From positions 6,582,673-6,646,672 of the forward strand of contig CM033115.1 in the NCBI GenBank assembly GCA_019321725.1: a DNA stretch of 64,000 nucleotides, given 5' to 3'. Shown here piece after piece: positions 11,420 through 21,989 of the stretch. The translations under genes were made by a program, and so were the position numbers. The notes under the pieces were generated by a model. The model had not been told where the DNA came from and searched no databases. It saw nothing but the letters and a program-made list of their open reading frames with translations. Every line of letters begins with the position of its first letter. Positions within the stretch are counted from its first letter, which is position 1. This DNA comes from Paulownia fortunei. Lineage: Eukaryota > Streptophyta > Magnoliopsida > Lamiales > Paulowniaceae.

Positions 11420-12110
11420 TAATATCGCCACTCACAATCCTATTTCATCAACTCACTTTTCAGTCAAGTTAACCTCAATACAAACCCTAGCAACATGGGT
11501 TCATCCACCTTGAGAGGTAATGTCGAATAAAGTTTGTTGGAATAAATGAAATGGTAATCCCGAATATCCTACCCAAATCGGAGCAATCACAAATTCTGCA
11601 TTTGTATCAAAATCAGGGTTCCATTTGAAAACCCTCATTGGAGAACCATCAACAAACCACACTTCTTTCATCCACATCCTGGCATAATTCTCTGCATTGG
11701 ATAATTAAATCACAATATGCTTGAAATTAATAAAACCAATGTTGTATGCTCCTGATAATCCAAAACCAGTAAATTTTTGTGTTAGAGTGTTAATGGTGGG
11801 CAGAAATGGGTAAATTTGCCTATCAGCGCAATTTTAAATGATTCTGCAAGATTATCCCATTCCTCCCTTTCGAAAATAATTGCAGGTTTACCATTGAGAA
11901 CAAATTTGGAAGAGATGGAAGTTTAATTTGAATCAGCAAAAAGTTTTTTAAGGGTCAAGTAGACCGTAGGAAGTCTATTTTGCCGGTGAGAATATTGGCA
12001 CAGGATTGCCCATTGATAACAGGTCGATCACCGAGTCATCCGGTGGTTTCGGATTAGGAGGTGGTGGCGTAGGAGGGCCGTCAGAGTGAGAGAGAGTTAG
12101 GAATGGAGTT
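11420..12110 (-). pseudogene. LINE ORF1, DUF4283 nucleic-acid-binding domain, decayed
   Basis: Plant LINE ORF1 proteins carry DUF4283, thought to bind the element RNA. On the minus strand a proline-rich lead (PPTPPPPNPKPPDDSVIDLL, near 12010-12090) is followed by NGKPAIIFEREEWDNLAESF near 11830-11890 and IALIGKFTHFCPPL. Further on come LSGAYNIGFINFKHIVI, NAENYARMWMKEVWF, GSPMRVFKWNPDFDTNAEF, VIAPIWVGYSGLPFHLFQ and ARVCIEVNLTEK near 11455-11490. That is the usual order through the whole domain. There are several stops and shifts of frame. The Cys-rich knuckle that normally follows is not seen; the Helitron boundary lies about 60 bp further on. Confidence 0.75.
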
Positions 12111-12312
12111 CTTATTTTAGGTCATCGATTGACAATTATAGGCTTATCTTGAGCCTAAATGGTTATGCTTGATAAGTGAAGCTTGTTTAGTTGTCTGGTA
12201 AAAATAATGGGAAGAAGGGAGGTGATGGCTGTCAGAACTGGAAAGAGGAGCAAATAATTATTTGTCTCCAGCTTTTCTGTCGTTTTCGTCATCTTTCTAT
12301 TAGGAAAGTCGA

Positions 12313-12683
12313 GGCTTTATTTGGTGTTATTTTTGATATTTTTTAAAAATTAATCTGGGTACTGAAATTTGGAAATGTAAAAAAAATAAGAATGTATTTG
12401 AGAATTTTGTTAAAAAAAGTTGATATGATATATTTTCAACTATAAATGTTTCGTTAATATTATTTGTTGTGATTAGTGTAAGATATTTTTTACTGTAGAA
12501 ATTTTGTAAATATTATTTGGTTATAGTTAGTGCGGGTATATTAGGATATATAATTATTTAATTGAAGTAATTGATAAATATTTTGAGAGAATAAAAATGT
12601 ATTTTCTTGATAAAACAATCCCAAATATATTTTTCATTTAAATAAAAAGGAAAATGTTCCGCGAAATAACACCAAACAAGGCC
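12313..12683. mobile_element. MITE with 22-bp terminal inverted repeats
   Basis: The left end GGCTTTATTTGGTGTTATTT is the inverted complement of the right end AAATAACACCAAACAAGGCC with two mismatches. The 371-bp interior is AT-rich and non-coding. The flanks CGA and TGA could be a decayed 3-bp target duplication, which with the GGC start would suit a Tourist/PIF-Harbinger type; a hAT type is not excluded. Confidence 0.85.
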
Positions 12684-13823
12684 TGAATTTGTCTCAATTA
12701 AATGATATTTTTTCTCAAATCTTCTATTCTGTAGTATTTTCCCAGCAATAAAAAATAACCAAAATTATTTTGTTTAGCATTTTCTTTTAGTCGTCACTAA
12801 AATTCTTATACCAAACTGGGCATAGTGGTGTCAAAATCTTTAGTTGAGTAGATCAGTTGAAGAAAAAGTTGGTTGTGATTGTGTGAATTCGTTTTATGGT
12901 GGAAAATAGAAAATGGGCTTGGAATGTGATAGTTTTATGAGGGTTTTTTGGTTGAGGAGAAAGCGAAGGCATAGTTATTAGGCTATGTTTTGAAGGTTTT
13001 TCATCAAGGTACATAGAATAACTTTGATAGTGTGCTTTGTGCAAGGTGGTGATAAAAGAATAATATATTTACTTATAAAGATTGTTATTAAAATTATATT
13101 ATTTAGTAAATTTATTTTTATGTCAAAAAAAAAAAAAGAAAAAAACTAAGTGTAATATAATCTTTTTAAATAGGAATAAAATTAAAAAAATAAATTGTTA
13201 TATTAATATAAAAATATAGAGATTTTTTACATTATTGTTTACGAAAGATATATATAAAATTCTAATATCTTATAAAAATATTTTCTTACTATATTTTATT
13301 CAATTTATTTTTAAAAATTCAAAGAATTTTGTTACTATGTGTGGTGATCAATGGTTGTTGTGAAAATGTGGAAATGCAAAAGGCTATACAGTTGTTCGAG
13401 GTGACAGTGGAGAAACATACAACGCCTTGATTAGTTCGTTTTCAGATTTCATTTCAACCAATTTCAGGGTCTCCACATTTTTGTACGAGTTTTAACATGA
13501 AAATTACTATATATTCGGATTACTAGTGTTGATTTGATAAAATTATAGGGGATAAATAAGAATATGTTTTATTTCAATTGTTCTTATGCAGAAAAGGATG
13601 GAATAATATCAAAATGTGTTTTATTTTAATATTTTTATATTCATAAAATAAATGTGATAATAATTTTATAATAAATTGTTATAAGTTGTGAATTCAATTT
13701 CTTGGTTTATGTGGCATTAATTAGATTATGTTGAGTATTTTAATTTTAACCTATGTTGCAAACTTGACGATACGCGATACAAATCCTAAAAATTTAATGA
13801 CAAGAAACAGAAAAGAGAGAGAA

Positions 13824-13864
13824 CCCCCCCCCCCCCCCCCACATACACACACACAAAAAAAAAA
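13824..13864. repeat. C17-(AC)n-A11 simple repeat
   Basis: A run of 17 C is followed by an ACATACACAC repeat and then an A-run. Confidence 0.95.
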
Positions 13865-13916
13865 GGCTTTGTTTGGAAATATTAAAATTGGAAGGAAACT
13901 AACTCCAAACAAAGTC
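13865..13916. repeat. Short inverted repeat resembling MITE ends
   Basis: GGCTTTGTTTGGA at 13865 and TCCAAACAAAGTC ending at 13916 are inverted complements with one mismatch, separated by 26 bp. They may be the joined ends of a MITE that lost its interior. Confidence 0.5.
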
Positions 13917-15234
13917 TTTCATTTTCTTTCCTCTCCTTTCCGATTACGTATCACGCTGTCACTGCACTTGATTTACTAGAGAAAATTTCATGCGACAGCA
14001 TGGTTCTTATATTTCAACTTAGAGGATTTATTTTGTACTCAACTTTATAGATGCATACTAAATATATAAAATATTTTATTAAATATATATTATAGTGTGA
14101 ATCATATACATGTATGTATGACTGAAATGTAAAATAAAATAAAATTTAAAATAAAAAATCCAAAATAAAACAGTACTCATTGATCTATAGACAAATATCT
14201 CAGATAAAATTCTTATAGCTTCTTGGAGAATATGAAAATACAGACTTTTAATGCTTTTTATACCATTTTTCTCTTGACGCTGTGGTTGAAAATTATTCTC
14301 AGCATTTTAGGAAAGCAAAATGTGGGAGGGATTGTATTGCATTGGCCCCATTTGTTTGACTTTTTTTTCCCTAAGAATTTGGTAATGAATGGGGACATGT
14401 TTGGGTTTTACATATAATTTGCCTTGGCATTTTTTTTGTGACATAACACGCCAGCCAAAGTAGGGTCCTTTAGTTAAAAAAAGTGATTCCAAATTAAATG
14501 TTTAAACTCTTATGAAAAATTCTTTGTTACTCCACAACAAATGGTAGCGGTGTACCTATCTTGGCAACCTGTTTCACCCTATATTTGCCAACTATTCATA
14601 AACATAAACCCTGGTCTAATAACTTTGATTTACATTTTGTATCTATCTTTTTCATATAAGTACAGCAATTTTATATATATGAGAAAAAATCTTAAATTTA
14701 TCATTTTATTTTTTGAATATGGCGAAAATGATCAAATAGGATAAGATCATGTATTTTTAGGTGGGATTCCAACCCCACCCTACTTCAGGATTGGGTTTGA
14801 CCCAATTCATAAATCATTGATCATCTTAATATCTATATATTAGGTGTTTCAAATCATGACATTTATCTCAATATAGAAAAATCATGCACCATCTATGAAT
14901 AATTATCATTTGACTCGTTATAAAGTAATTGATATTTCGAACTTAACTTTTTAATTTGGTCTTACCAATCTAAAGACACCTATCTGATTTAAGTATTATA
15001 AGATTTTAGTCGGAAAATAATCTCAATTAACTTGATATATGTTCGTCTTTGCAGGTTTTCTAATACTCAAATCAATATCCTAATTTCGGATCAGTTCGGC
15101 TTGGATCGAAAAAAACCAACCTAATTTTAAAATTTAATCCAATCAGATCTCGAATAATATTAATTGCCAAATCAATATATATATATATATGTAAATAAAT
15201 ACAAAATACATATAAAAATTGTTAGAGACAAGAA

Positions 15235-15365
15235 GGAAGTTGTGGCACAGGATGATACGACCCATAAACTGTGGTCAACGAGTTATGACCCATTGACCAT
15301 AGTTCGGTCATGGGTCGGGTTCGATTCGGACCAGACCCGTGGTCGGGTCTACATTAACTCCCCTT
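15235..15365. repeat. GC-rich dispersed repeat, copy 2
   Basis: The core from TGTGGTCAACGAGTTATGAC through TTGACCATAGTTCGGTCATG to GACCCGTGGTCGGGTCTAC matches copy 1 at about 2445-2535 in the same order and orientation. Here it follows an AT microsatellite (about 15174-15192) rather than a long A-run. Confidence 0.65.
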
Positions 15366-15562
15366 CACCCCTCCCTCAGTGGACACCTTATATGATTGAT
15401 AATAATTAGGAATGTAAACAAAATGAGTCACTGATTATTTTATTTCGTAAAAGAAAACTTCACCCTTAGCGCATGCTCTAAATACAAAGTATCTTTCCAA
15501 AATACCTAAGTATTTGATGTTAGTTCTTGTATATGACTTCCATTAGGTGTTATTAGTCGCAA

Positions 15563-16004
15563 TGTTTTTAAAATTGGATTGGATTGGATCATCAGTTCGA
15601 TCGATTCAACTATGAATCGATGATCGGTTTAATCCGACTTGGGGCAAAAAACTAAAAATTCATCAAACAACTCAAAATTAGTTATACCAGTAAAATTGGA
15701 TAAAATCAGTTAAACTAGTTAGAACTAATTTTTTTGTTCTTGTTCTTGAAATTTTAAGCTTGATTTACATTTACATGGCTATTTAGATTTTAAACTTTAT
15801 TATATATAATTTTTTAGTTAGTTATTTATCTTTTTATCTTGCACATCATAATTTGCTTATTAATTTACCATTTTACATAATATAATAAAAAATATAGTCA
15901 ATTTTTATAAGATCGGTTGGATCAGCAGTTGAACCAGTTTGATTAGTTAAACTATGGGCTGATAGCAAAATCAACTTGGTCATCGGTACAATTATAAAAA
16001 TATT
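15563..16004. mobile_element. Fold-back MITE-like element
   Basis: The two ends are roughly inverted: the left has TTTTTAAAATTGGATTGG and ATCAGTTCGATCGATTCAAC; the right, read inverted, has TTTTTATAATTGTACCGATG, AACTGGTTCAACTGCTGATC and CAACCGATC. Rich in GGTT and GATCGGTT words, it resembles a common class of plant fold-back elements. No coding capacity. Ends are approximate. Confidence 0.5.
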
Positions 16005-16037
16005 TACTACTTGTATGTTTTTCTTTTTTTATGAACC

Positions 16038-18826
16038 ATGCTCCTTTGTCATCAAGGGATTTTGTGCGATTTGAAGGTCAGAATTGAAAATTACATTTTC
16101 TATTTGCTTAAGGTGCCCCAAGGAATCAGCTCAGCCTCCTTCCAAAATATTTCATTTTCGCAAGAAAGATTCTATTTTTTCCTTTCTAATTATGTTCTTG
16201 CCCTCTTTGTTGAGGTGAACTTATTTCCAGGAATGGATCTCCTACGAGCAGCTATTTTTTAAAGGGGTCACTACCAGCAACAAAAACACATCGTTGGGGG
16301 GTCTCGAGAGTGTGTTGGGGAAAATCCTGGGATGCTTAAATCAACAAGTATCTTAGAGAACTAAACTAAACTTCAAATTATAATTGAGCAAATAAATCGC
16401 ATGCTTGATAAATGGGAATGAAGGGGGTATTTATAATTGTTTAAGTAGACATGAGCCGCATGGGTCTTTGAAGTGATTTGGATCTCATTAGCATGTATGT
16501 CTTGTTAGGTTAATATGTGATGCCTCTAGGCTGCACGTAACATGGGCTTCATGGGTCTAAATGCCTCATTGAGTTGAAGTTGGATATGTTTTGGGCCTGA
16601 ATTCAAATATGCCCATCGTAAGCCCCTTAACTCCCAAGGAGACTGTGAATCCCAAGTTGGCTAGGAGTTGTGTAACCTAAGATAGTTACATGGAGAAATT
16701 TTACTTGGGTACATAAGAGGTTATGAAGCTTGTTCATATATTCCAACTTTTTACTCGAAGGTGTGAGCACTCAAAGTGAGCTTTTTCTTTCAAAACTTTA
16801 TTATTTAATTTTAGCAATCCTTTATTTCTTCTATTAATATATCTTCTTTAGGACATTGGGTTCACAATACGGACTACTAGGAATATTGCCAATGAGAAGT
16901 CAGAGCAAGCGATGAATACTTTCATATGGGGGTAATTGGCGCCAATGTGGTATGAAGTGCGATGTGCTGGTATCGCCCGATCAAGTCTTGGTGGCCTTGA
17001 CTCTTTCTTGCCAATGTATGATGCCCTCAACAGTAATTGCTCTAGTTTTACCTTGCCGAGCTAGGGTGGCCTTGGCAAAGCCATTATGCTTTTCCCTAAT
17101 GAGACAGGCCAGCCTCGATAGGGTTGTGCCCTACCTTTTGCTGAGGCAAGGCTAATTCGAATGGGGTTTTTTCCCTGCCCAGTCACAATACTTTGGGCGT
17201 GCGTAAGAATTCCTAACACAGTATTGATGTGTTGGGTCTGGATGTGCTAAGCTATATTTATCTTGTTCTTTTTCATTTCCCATCCCAACTTTATATGTTG
17301 TTACTTTAAACTCTATGGATTATTACATTTGGCCTTTGTGTGGATTAGCCGCCTACTTTTAACTCGTATGTGTTGTTAAAGGGATTCTGCCATCGCTTAG
17401 GAGAGCTAACCCTTTATTTGGATTTAGATAGATTTCTTTCCATCTTCATGATTAGAAGAGTTGTTTAGGAGAGCCATACTTTTGGTTTTTCCCTAGGTTG
17501 TGATGCAAATTCTAAAAGGGTATAGCTTCTTCTCCTGGTTCTCTACAGAAGAAATTATTCTATATTAAAGATAAGGGTTGGCGGTTCCCCTTTGAGTGGA
17601 GTAGTACTCTTTATGGTTGCTCTCCTTCCAGTATGCGTGATGAGTTCTGAGCATTGTTCAGCTGATGGATTATTTAATTAGTTTTTTATGCCAATACTTT
17701 GTACTTGACTAGTATTTAAGTTCTTTGCTTTTGTCAGCATAATTTGAATGCTTTGATTTGGCATATTTACTTTACATGTTTGCTTGTTTCTTCTTTTTAG
17801 TGAAGAAGTTGGATATTGTGGCCATTAAAACTCACAAAAAGAAAGTGTACGGTCTGATGGTGGACCTGTACGGTCTTACTCAATGAGGAAAGATGGTGAT
17901 AGGAATTCTCCACCCAAGCACACAAGTGAAGAGCATAGATCCTCATCACGCCCAGTCGACTGCAAGAGAAATAGTGAGTGGTGTGGCCTCCTCCACTCCT
18001 ATATTTATGAGAAATTTAAGGATACTCCTCCCAGGGGCAAGATTGGCACGGGAGTGTTCTCTTTCTTCATTAATTGCCAGGAGGAGATTCAGTCCCGAGG
18101 GAACCTTAGAGATATCTTTGGGTTAACACAAGACTAGACGATATTAGTCTGCTTAATCACATGACTCTTTCTGATTTAGATGCCTTGGTAGCTGGTGACT
18201 TGGCCCTTATTTAGTGTATATCTATCACATTTGCTTTATATATGATTTAGATGCTTCAATTAATCACTCATTTTTCTTATGTCAGGCTATCACAATAACT
18301 ACCATGATATGTCACCTTGCTGCCAGCTTCAAGGAGTCAATAGAGCATTTCAAAGCTAACACAAAGAAGAGCACCGAGAAGGTCGGATGCCATGAGGAGA
18401 AGATGGCAAAAATAGCCCAGGAGTATGAAATCTTGGCAACCAAGTATGATCGTGAGATAGCAACAAAAGAGAAGTTTTGCTAGATGAAAGTTGGGGAATG
18501 TTATGCAACTAGCATTAGAACTGCTGCTATTAGTGTCTTTAAGGTAATTAAGGACTTTGACAAGGCTATCATAAAGAGTGTTGAGACCATATATGATCAG
18601 ATAATTTGCAAATGCAGTATGCTTTGAGGGAAGCTAGGCACTTTATTGAGGAGAAAGTAACATTGTAAGATCTAGAGGTGCCCAATGTGGAGGAGGACGA
18701 GGTAGTTGAGGCCAAACGAGCACAAAGAACAACTGAGTCGACTATGGAATTCCCTAGCATGCTTGAAGGAGATAGAGCCCCCAGGGCAATGAAGTTGAGT
18801 GAGCATCCAAAGATTTAGCTCAGAAA
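16038..18826 (+). pseudogene. Decayed gag-like retroelement ORF with coiled-coil C-terminus
   Basis: Three parts look coding. At 16038-16260 there is a frame with GISSASFQNISFSQERFYFF. Around 17790-18136 two overlapping frames are needed (STAREIVSG and RNLRILLPGARLA). At 18283-18826 a charged, probably coiled-coil region reads ASFKESIEHFKANTKKSTEK, EEKMAKIAQEYEILATKYDR and SVFKVIKDFDKAIIKSVETI, then after stops HFIEEK and an acidic tail (VPNVEEDEVVEAKRAQ). The layout is like the gag-like proteins with a central helical region found in many plant Gypsy elements. The assignment to a family is by general resemblance only. Stops and frame changes rule out a working protein. The stretches between (16262-17790) show nothing clear; they are less AT-rich than the surroundings. 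Confidence 0.4.
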
Positions 18827-19043
18827 TTGATAACTTACTGCTTTTTTTGCCATATTTTCTTTCCCTACTATTTTAGGTTGATGTTTTTGTTGTTAGGAAA
18901 CATGTTAGATAGATTTTCCTTTTATCTACTTTTGACATTAGAAATTTCCACATTTGTGGATGTTTGACTTGCAGTGGTATTATTGCTCTTTGAATTTTTG
19001 ATCATGAGAATTGTATTTGATAGCTTTTTAGGTAATTATCACC

Positions 19044-19263
19044 AGGGGTGGCGTGGAGTCACTACTTATAGGACTTAGAAGTATGCTAGGGGTGGCGTGG
19101 AGTCACTACTTATAGGACTTAGAAGTATGCTAGGGATGGCAAGGAGCCATCTCTTAAAGGACTTAGGAATATGCTAGGGAAGGTGTGGAACTACCTCTTA
19201 CAAGTCTTAGGAATATGCCATGGATAACACAGAGCCACCATTTATAGGACTTAGGAATGTCAT
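19044..19263. repeat. 44-bp minisatellite, five units
   Basis: Units start at 19044, 19088, 19132, 19176 and 19220, each exactly 44 bp. The first two are identical (AGGGGTGGCGTGGAGTCACT, then a half ending CTTAGAAGTATGCT). Units 3-5 diverge progressively (AGGGATGGCAAGGAGCCATC, AGGGAAGGTGTGGAACTACC, ATGGATAACACAGAGCCACC). Decayed units can be traced to about 19400, where GGAGCCATTTCTTATAG and GAGCCACCTCTTATAG recur. It lies directly behind the gag-like ORF, so it may be a variable repeat of that element. Confidence 0.9.
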
Positions 19264-20089
19264 CATAGATTTTAGAACAACCTTTTACTAACTTAGCAGA
19301 GCGTCATGGATTGATGGAGTGGAGCCATTTCTTATAGTGTTGGAGAAGTGTCATGCAGAGCCACCTCTTATAGACTTAGAGAAGGTCTTGGATTGTGCAA
19401 ATCAACCTCTTATAAAATTGGATATTTGTTATGACGAAGCAGAGGCTAAAGATGGTGAGCCATGTTACCTTGCTAGGGAGTGCAGGGGCATATTCTCATA
19501 GTAGGGAGGCATAGTGTTGAGACGGTGGCACCTCGATAGGGACTTTGGGCATACAAGGAGACCCATTAGAACATCCTTAGGGGAATTTTTTATGGTCTTC
19601 AATCTTTGTGGGGGCCTTAATCTACCCCAATGTATAAGCTTCTCTATCTTTTGGTTGATTGGATTCCTTTGTGAGGGACTTGGTCTTCATGCCCATGCAT
19701 TTGATTAACAATAATTATTAATGTCCATAGCATCCACTGTCAGTTGAGTCTCAAAGCTGGCAAGTCCACCAGCCTAGTTGCGCCAGTTGAGACAGGCAGG
19801 CCACCCAACTAGAATCATGGAGACTAATCCAATTATGCTTTTATTTTCTTTATCTCAATACTCTAAGTAACAATGCATACGCTTCAAGGGGTTAAAGTGG
19901 AAACCTATTGTTTTCCCTCGATATTATTGGGTTCACAAAATTATGGGACTTAACGTAGTGAAAATTAAAAAATATATGAATATACATGCTTAACAATTAA
20001 ATAAATAGTCCCAGATTTGATGCAATTTTTGGTTACTCCCAAATATTTCATTTGAACCCAAAATAATTAAAGTTCATGATTATACCTCT
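19264..20089. other. Decayed minisatellite units, then unassigned sequence
   Basis: To about 19480 remnants of the 44-bp unit continue, and a 60-codon frame (19319-19501) simply reads through them. From 19510 to 20089 there is no motif I can name; part of it may belong to the LTR that follows. Confidence 0.45.
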
Positions 20090-21975
20090 GAATAGCACTT
20101 AGGTTATGGATATGGATTTGAATGATTCAAATCATGGCTGTAATCAAAAATTGGTTTGCAGCAAGAATCCATGTGTCTTCTCTTTAATGATAACTACATG
20201 ACGAGCAAGATCACAGTTTGATACATTTGCTAAAAGATATCAAACCTTGTCCCTAAACTAAAATTTTAGGACTGCTGATTAATTTCAATATCAACATGGT
20301 GATAAGAAAATTAATCCTTGAACTAAATTGATAGAACTAGACTAGAGAAAATATATAAGAAGATGAAAACAGTTTTGCAGATTTTGGAGATAAGGGTGGC
20401 CGATTTTTACAACTTATAATTCTCTAATTTTCAGCACCTTGAACGAAGTATATCTGCACCATTGAGTTTTTGACCTAATCCCATTAGTTCTTTAGCTTCC
20501 TTCTATATTTATCTCTCTTTTTTTTTTCCTATTCAAGAGATGTCTTGGATTAGTTTTCTATTAACACTCAAAGACTTAGTTAATTCTAATCCAAGATATA
20601 GAGTCTTTGATTCATAATCAAAGACCACCAATGGGCCTCTCCTACAAGGCCATTAGTGATTAAGCTTTTCAATTAATTGATCTTTATTAATTAATTAAGC
20701 CTAATCAAATTGGTTCTAATGGACTACCTAATTAAATAGGCCCAATATAAATAATCATATTATCTATATTTGTTAAATAATATAACCTAAAAGAATTTAA
20801 AGTCTATTAATTGATCTAATTAATTAATTAGTTTCTCCCAAAGTAGCCCATATTCTTAGTTAAGTCTAATTAAATAATTCTAGCTCCAAATTAATTAATA
20901 TTAAGTATCTTTGGATATTATTTTAAATATAAGTGATCCATCTTATTTTATGTGTGACCTATTAGGTTCATAACTAAGCTAACAGTTGGCTTACAACTAT
21001 TACAACTTAGTGAAAATAAAATATATTTTTTATTTAATTAATTCAATTAATTAATCCATCTTGGAATTAAATCCTTAATTTCAAGAACCTTACCAGTCAA
21101 GGGAAACACCTAATAGTGCATATTGATTACCTAATCTTTGGTGAAATAGTATGCGAACCTATTCATATTATGAGTACTTCGTAAGTCACGTCCTTTTATT
21201 AGCTAAATTCTCGATTAAGTCTTGGCTATAGATTATTAGTCAAAATTCTATTTGACTTAATAATTATAATTTAATTTCTAGTCACATTGACTTTTGAAGA
21301 ATCATTAGAAAACACCATCTAATATTTATCCTGCTCTATGAAATGGATAGGAGGTTCACCTATTCTTCTAGATAAGTGACGAATCTTTTATTATCTACTC
21401 ATTAATTTCCATACACGATGGCCATACACCTAACATAAACTCCTTGTGATTGTCATATAATTGAGAAATACATCGAAGCATATGATATCGTGTACAAGAC
21501 TACTATGGTGTCTCAAGTCAAATGACTAAGTCATATACTATCGTAACTAGAAAATTCTCATTCGACGAACAATATTTTTAGTGAGAATATTCCATGGGCC
21601 AATTCAGTATACTCGTTCCCCCATGAACACCCATATATGTGAACTAGCATCTCCATGCTAATGCCTGTGGAGCGATACATTCTTCTTTCAAGCATGTTCA
21701 CGTACTCAAGTCTTTATAGGCGTATCATTATCCAATCTCAATAAACCCACTTATTGGAACTAATTTAAGACTAAAGTTATAGAGTCATGTTCCATGACTG
21801 CTATTATATGTGCGACTATGACCTATCGACAAGTATGATCCATGGACTTTATCTAATTAACTAAATTTAATTAGGATAAAGAAAATGCTAATTTTATTAA
21901 TATAATTCAAATAAGACTATTTTTGCAAGAGTATACAAGCAGACAGTAGTTAGCTCGCCGGACACTACTCTAACA
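20090..21975 (-). mobile_element. LTR of a retrotransposon (family G), minus orientation
   Basis: The upper end reads CTCTAACA on the plus strand, so the LTR starts TGTTAGAG on the minus strand, directly preceded by a purine-rich tract. About 1.3 kb of it is related, in the same order, to 62356-63659. Shared words include ATGTGTGACC with TAGGTTCA near 20950-20970, CTCGATTAAGTCTTGGCTAT near 21210 and TTTATCCTGCTCTATG near 21325. No protein is encoded. The lower end is uncertain. It should be a 3' LTR, but its internal region is missing and replaced by the Athila-like copy A. Confidence 0.65.
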
Positions 21976-21987
21976 ATCTCCCACTTG
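21976..21987 (-). other. Polypurine tract next to LTR G
   Basis: The minus strand reads AAGTGGGAGAT immediately before the LTR start TGTTAGAG. A purine tract in this place primes plus-strand DNA synthesis in LTR retrotransposons. Athila-like sequence (copy A) begins within a few bases of it, so the junction marks a deletion or insertion. Confidence 0.7.
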
Positions 21988-21989
21988 TG

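Larger units (their letters stand above)
2840..12312 (-). mobile_element. LINE (non-LTR retrotransposon) split by a Helitron
   Basis: Both reading frames typical of plant L1-type LINEs are present on the minus strand in the right order: ORF1 with DUF4283 at 12110-11420 and ORF2 endonuclease plus reverse transcriptase at 5560-2840. They are separated by a Helitron at 5706 to about 11357. ORF2 loses its end near 2840, where Copia sequence begins; no minus-strand RNase H domain is seen. That the two LINE parts are one copy is inference from order, strand and the fit of the Helitron boundaries. The 5' end is probably near 12310, where a MITE begins. Confidence 0.6.
12684..15160. other. AT-rich stretch without a recognisable gene
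   Basis: Open frames here (for example 12853-13044 on the minus strand, and 14223-14417 and 14541-14744 on the plus strand) are short and low in complexity, and show no family motif. The stretch holds a C-run/CA repeat and a short inverted repeat, listed separately. No RNA gene was seen. Confidence 0.6.

Noticed and set aside
19319..19501. 60-codon frame with protein-like wording
   Set aside because: It is produced by reading decayed 44-bp minisatellite units (GEPCYLA, AEPPLIDLEK come from the repeated GAGCCACCTCTTATAG word).
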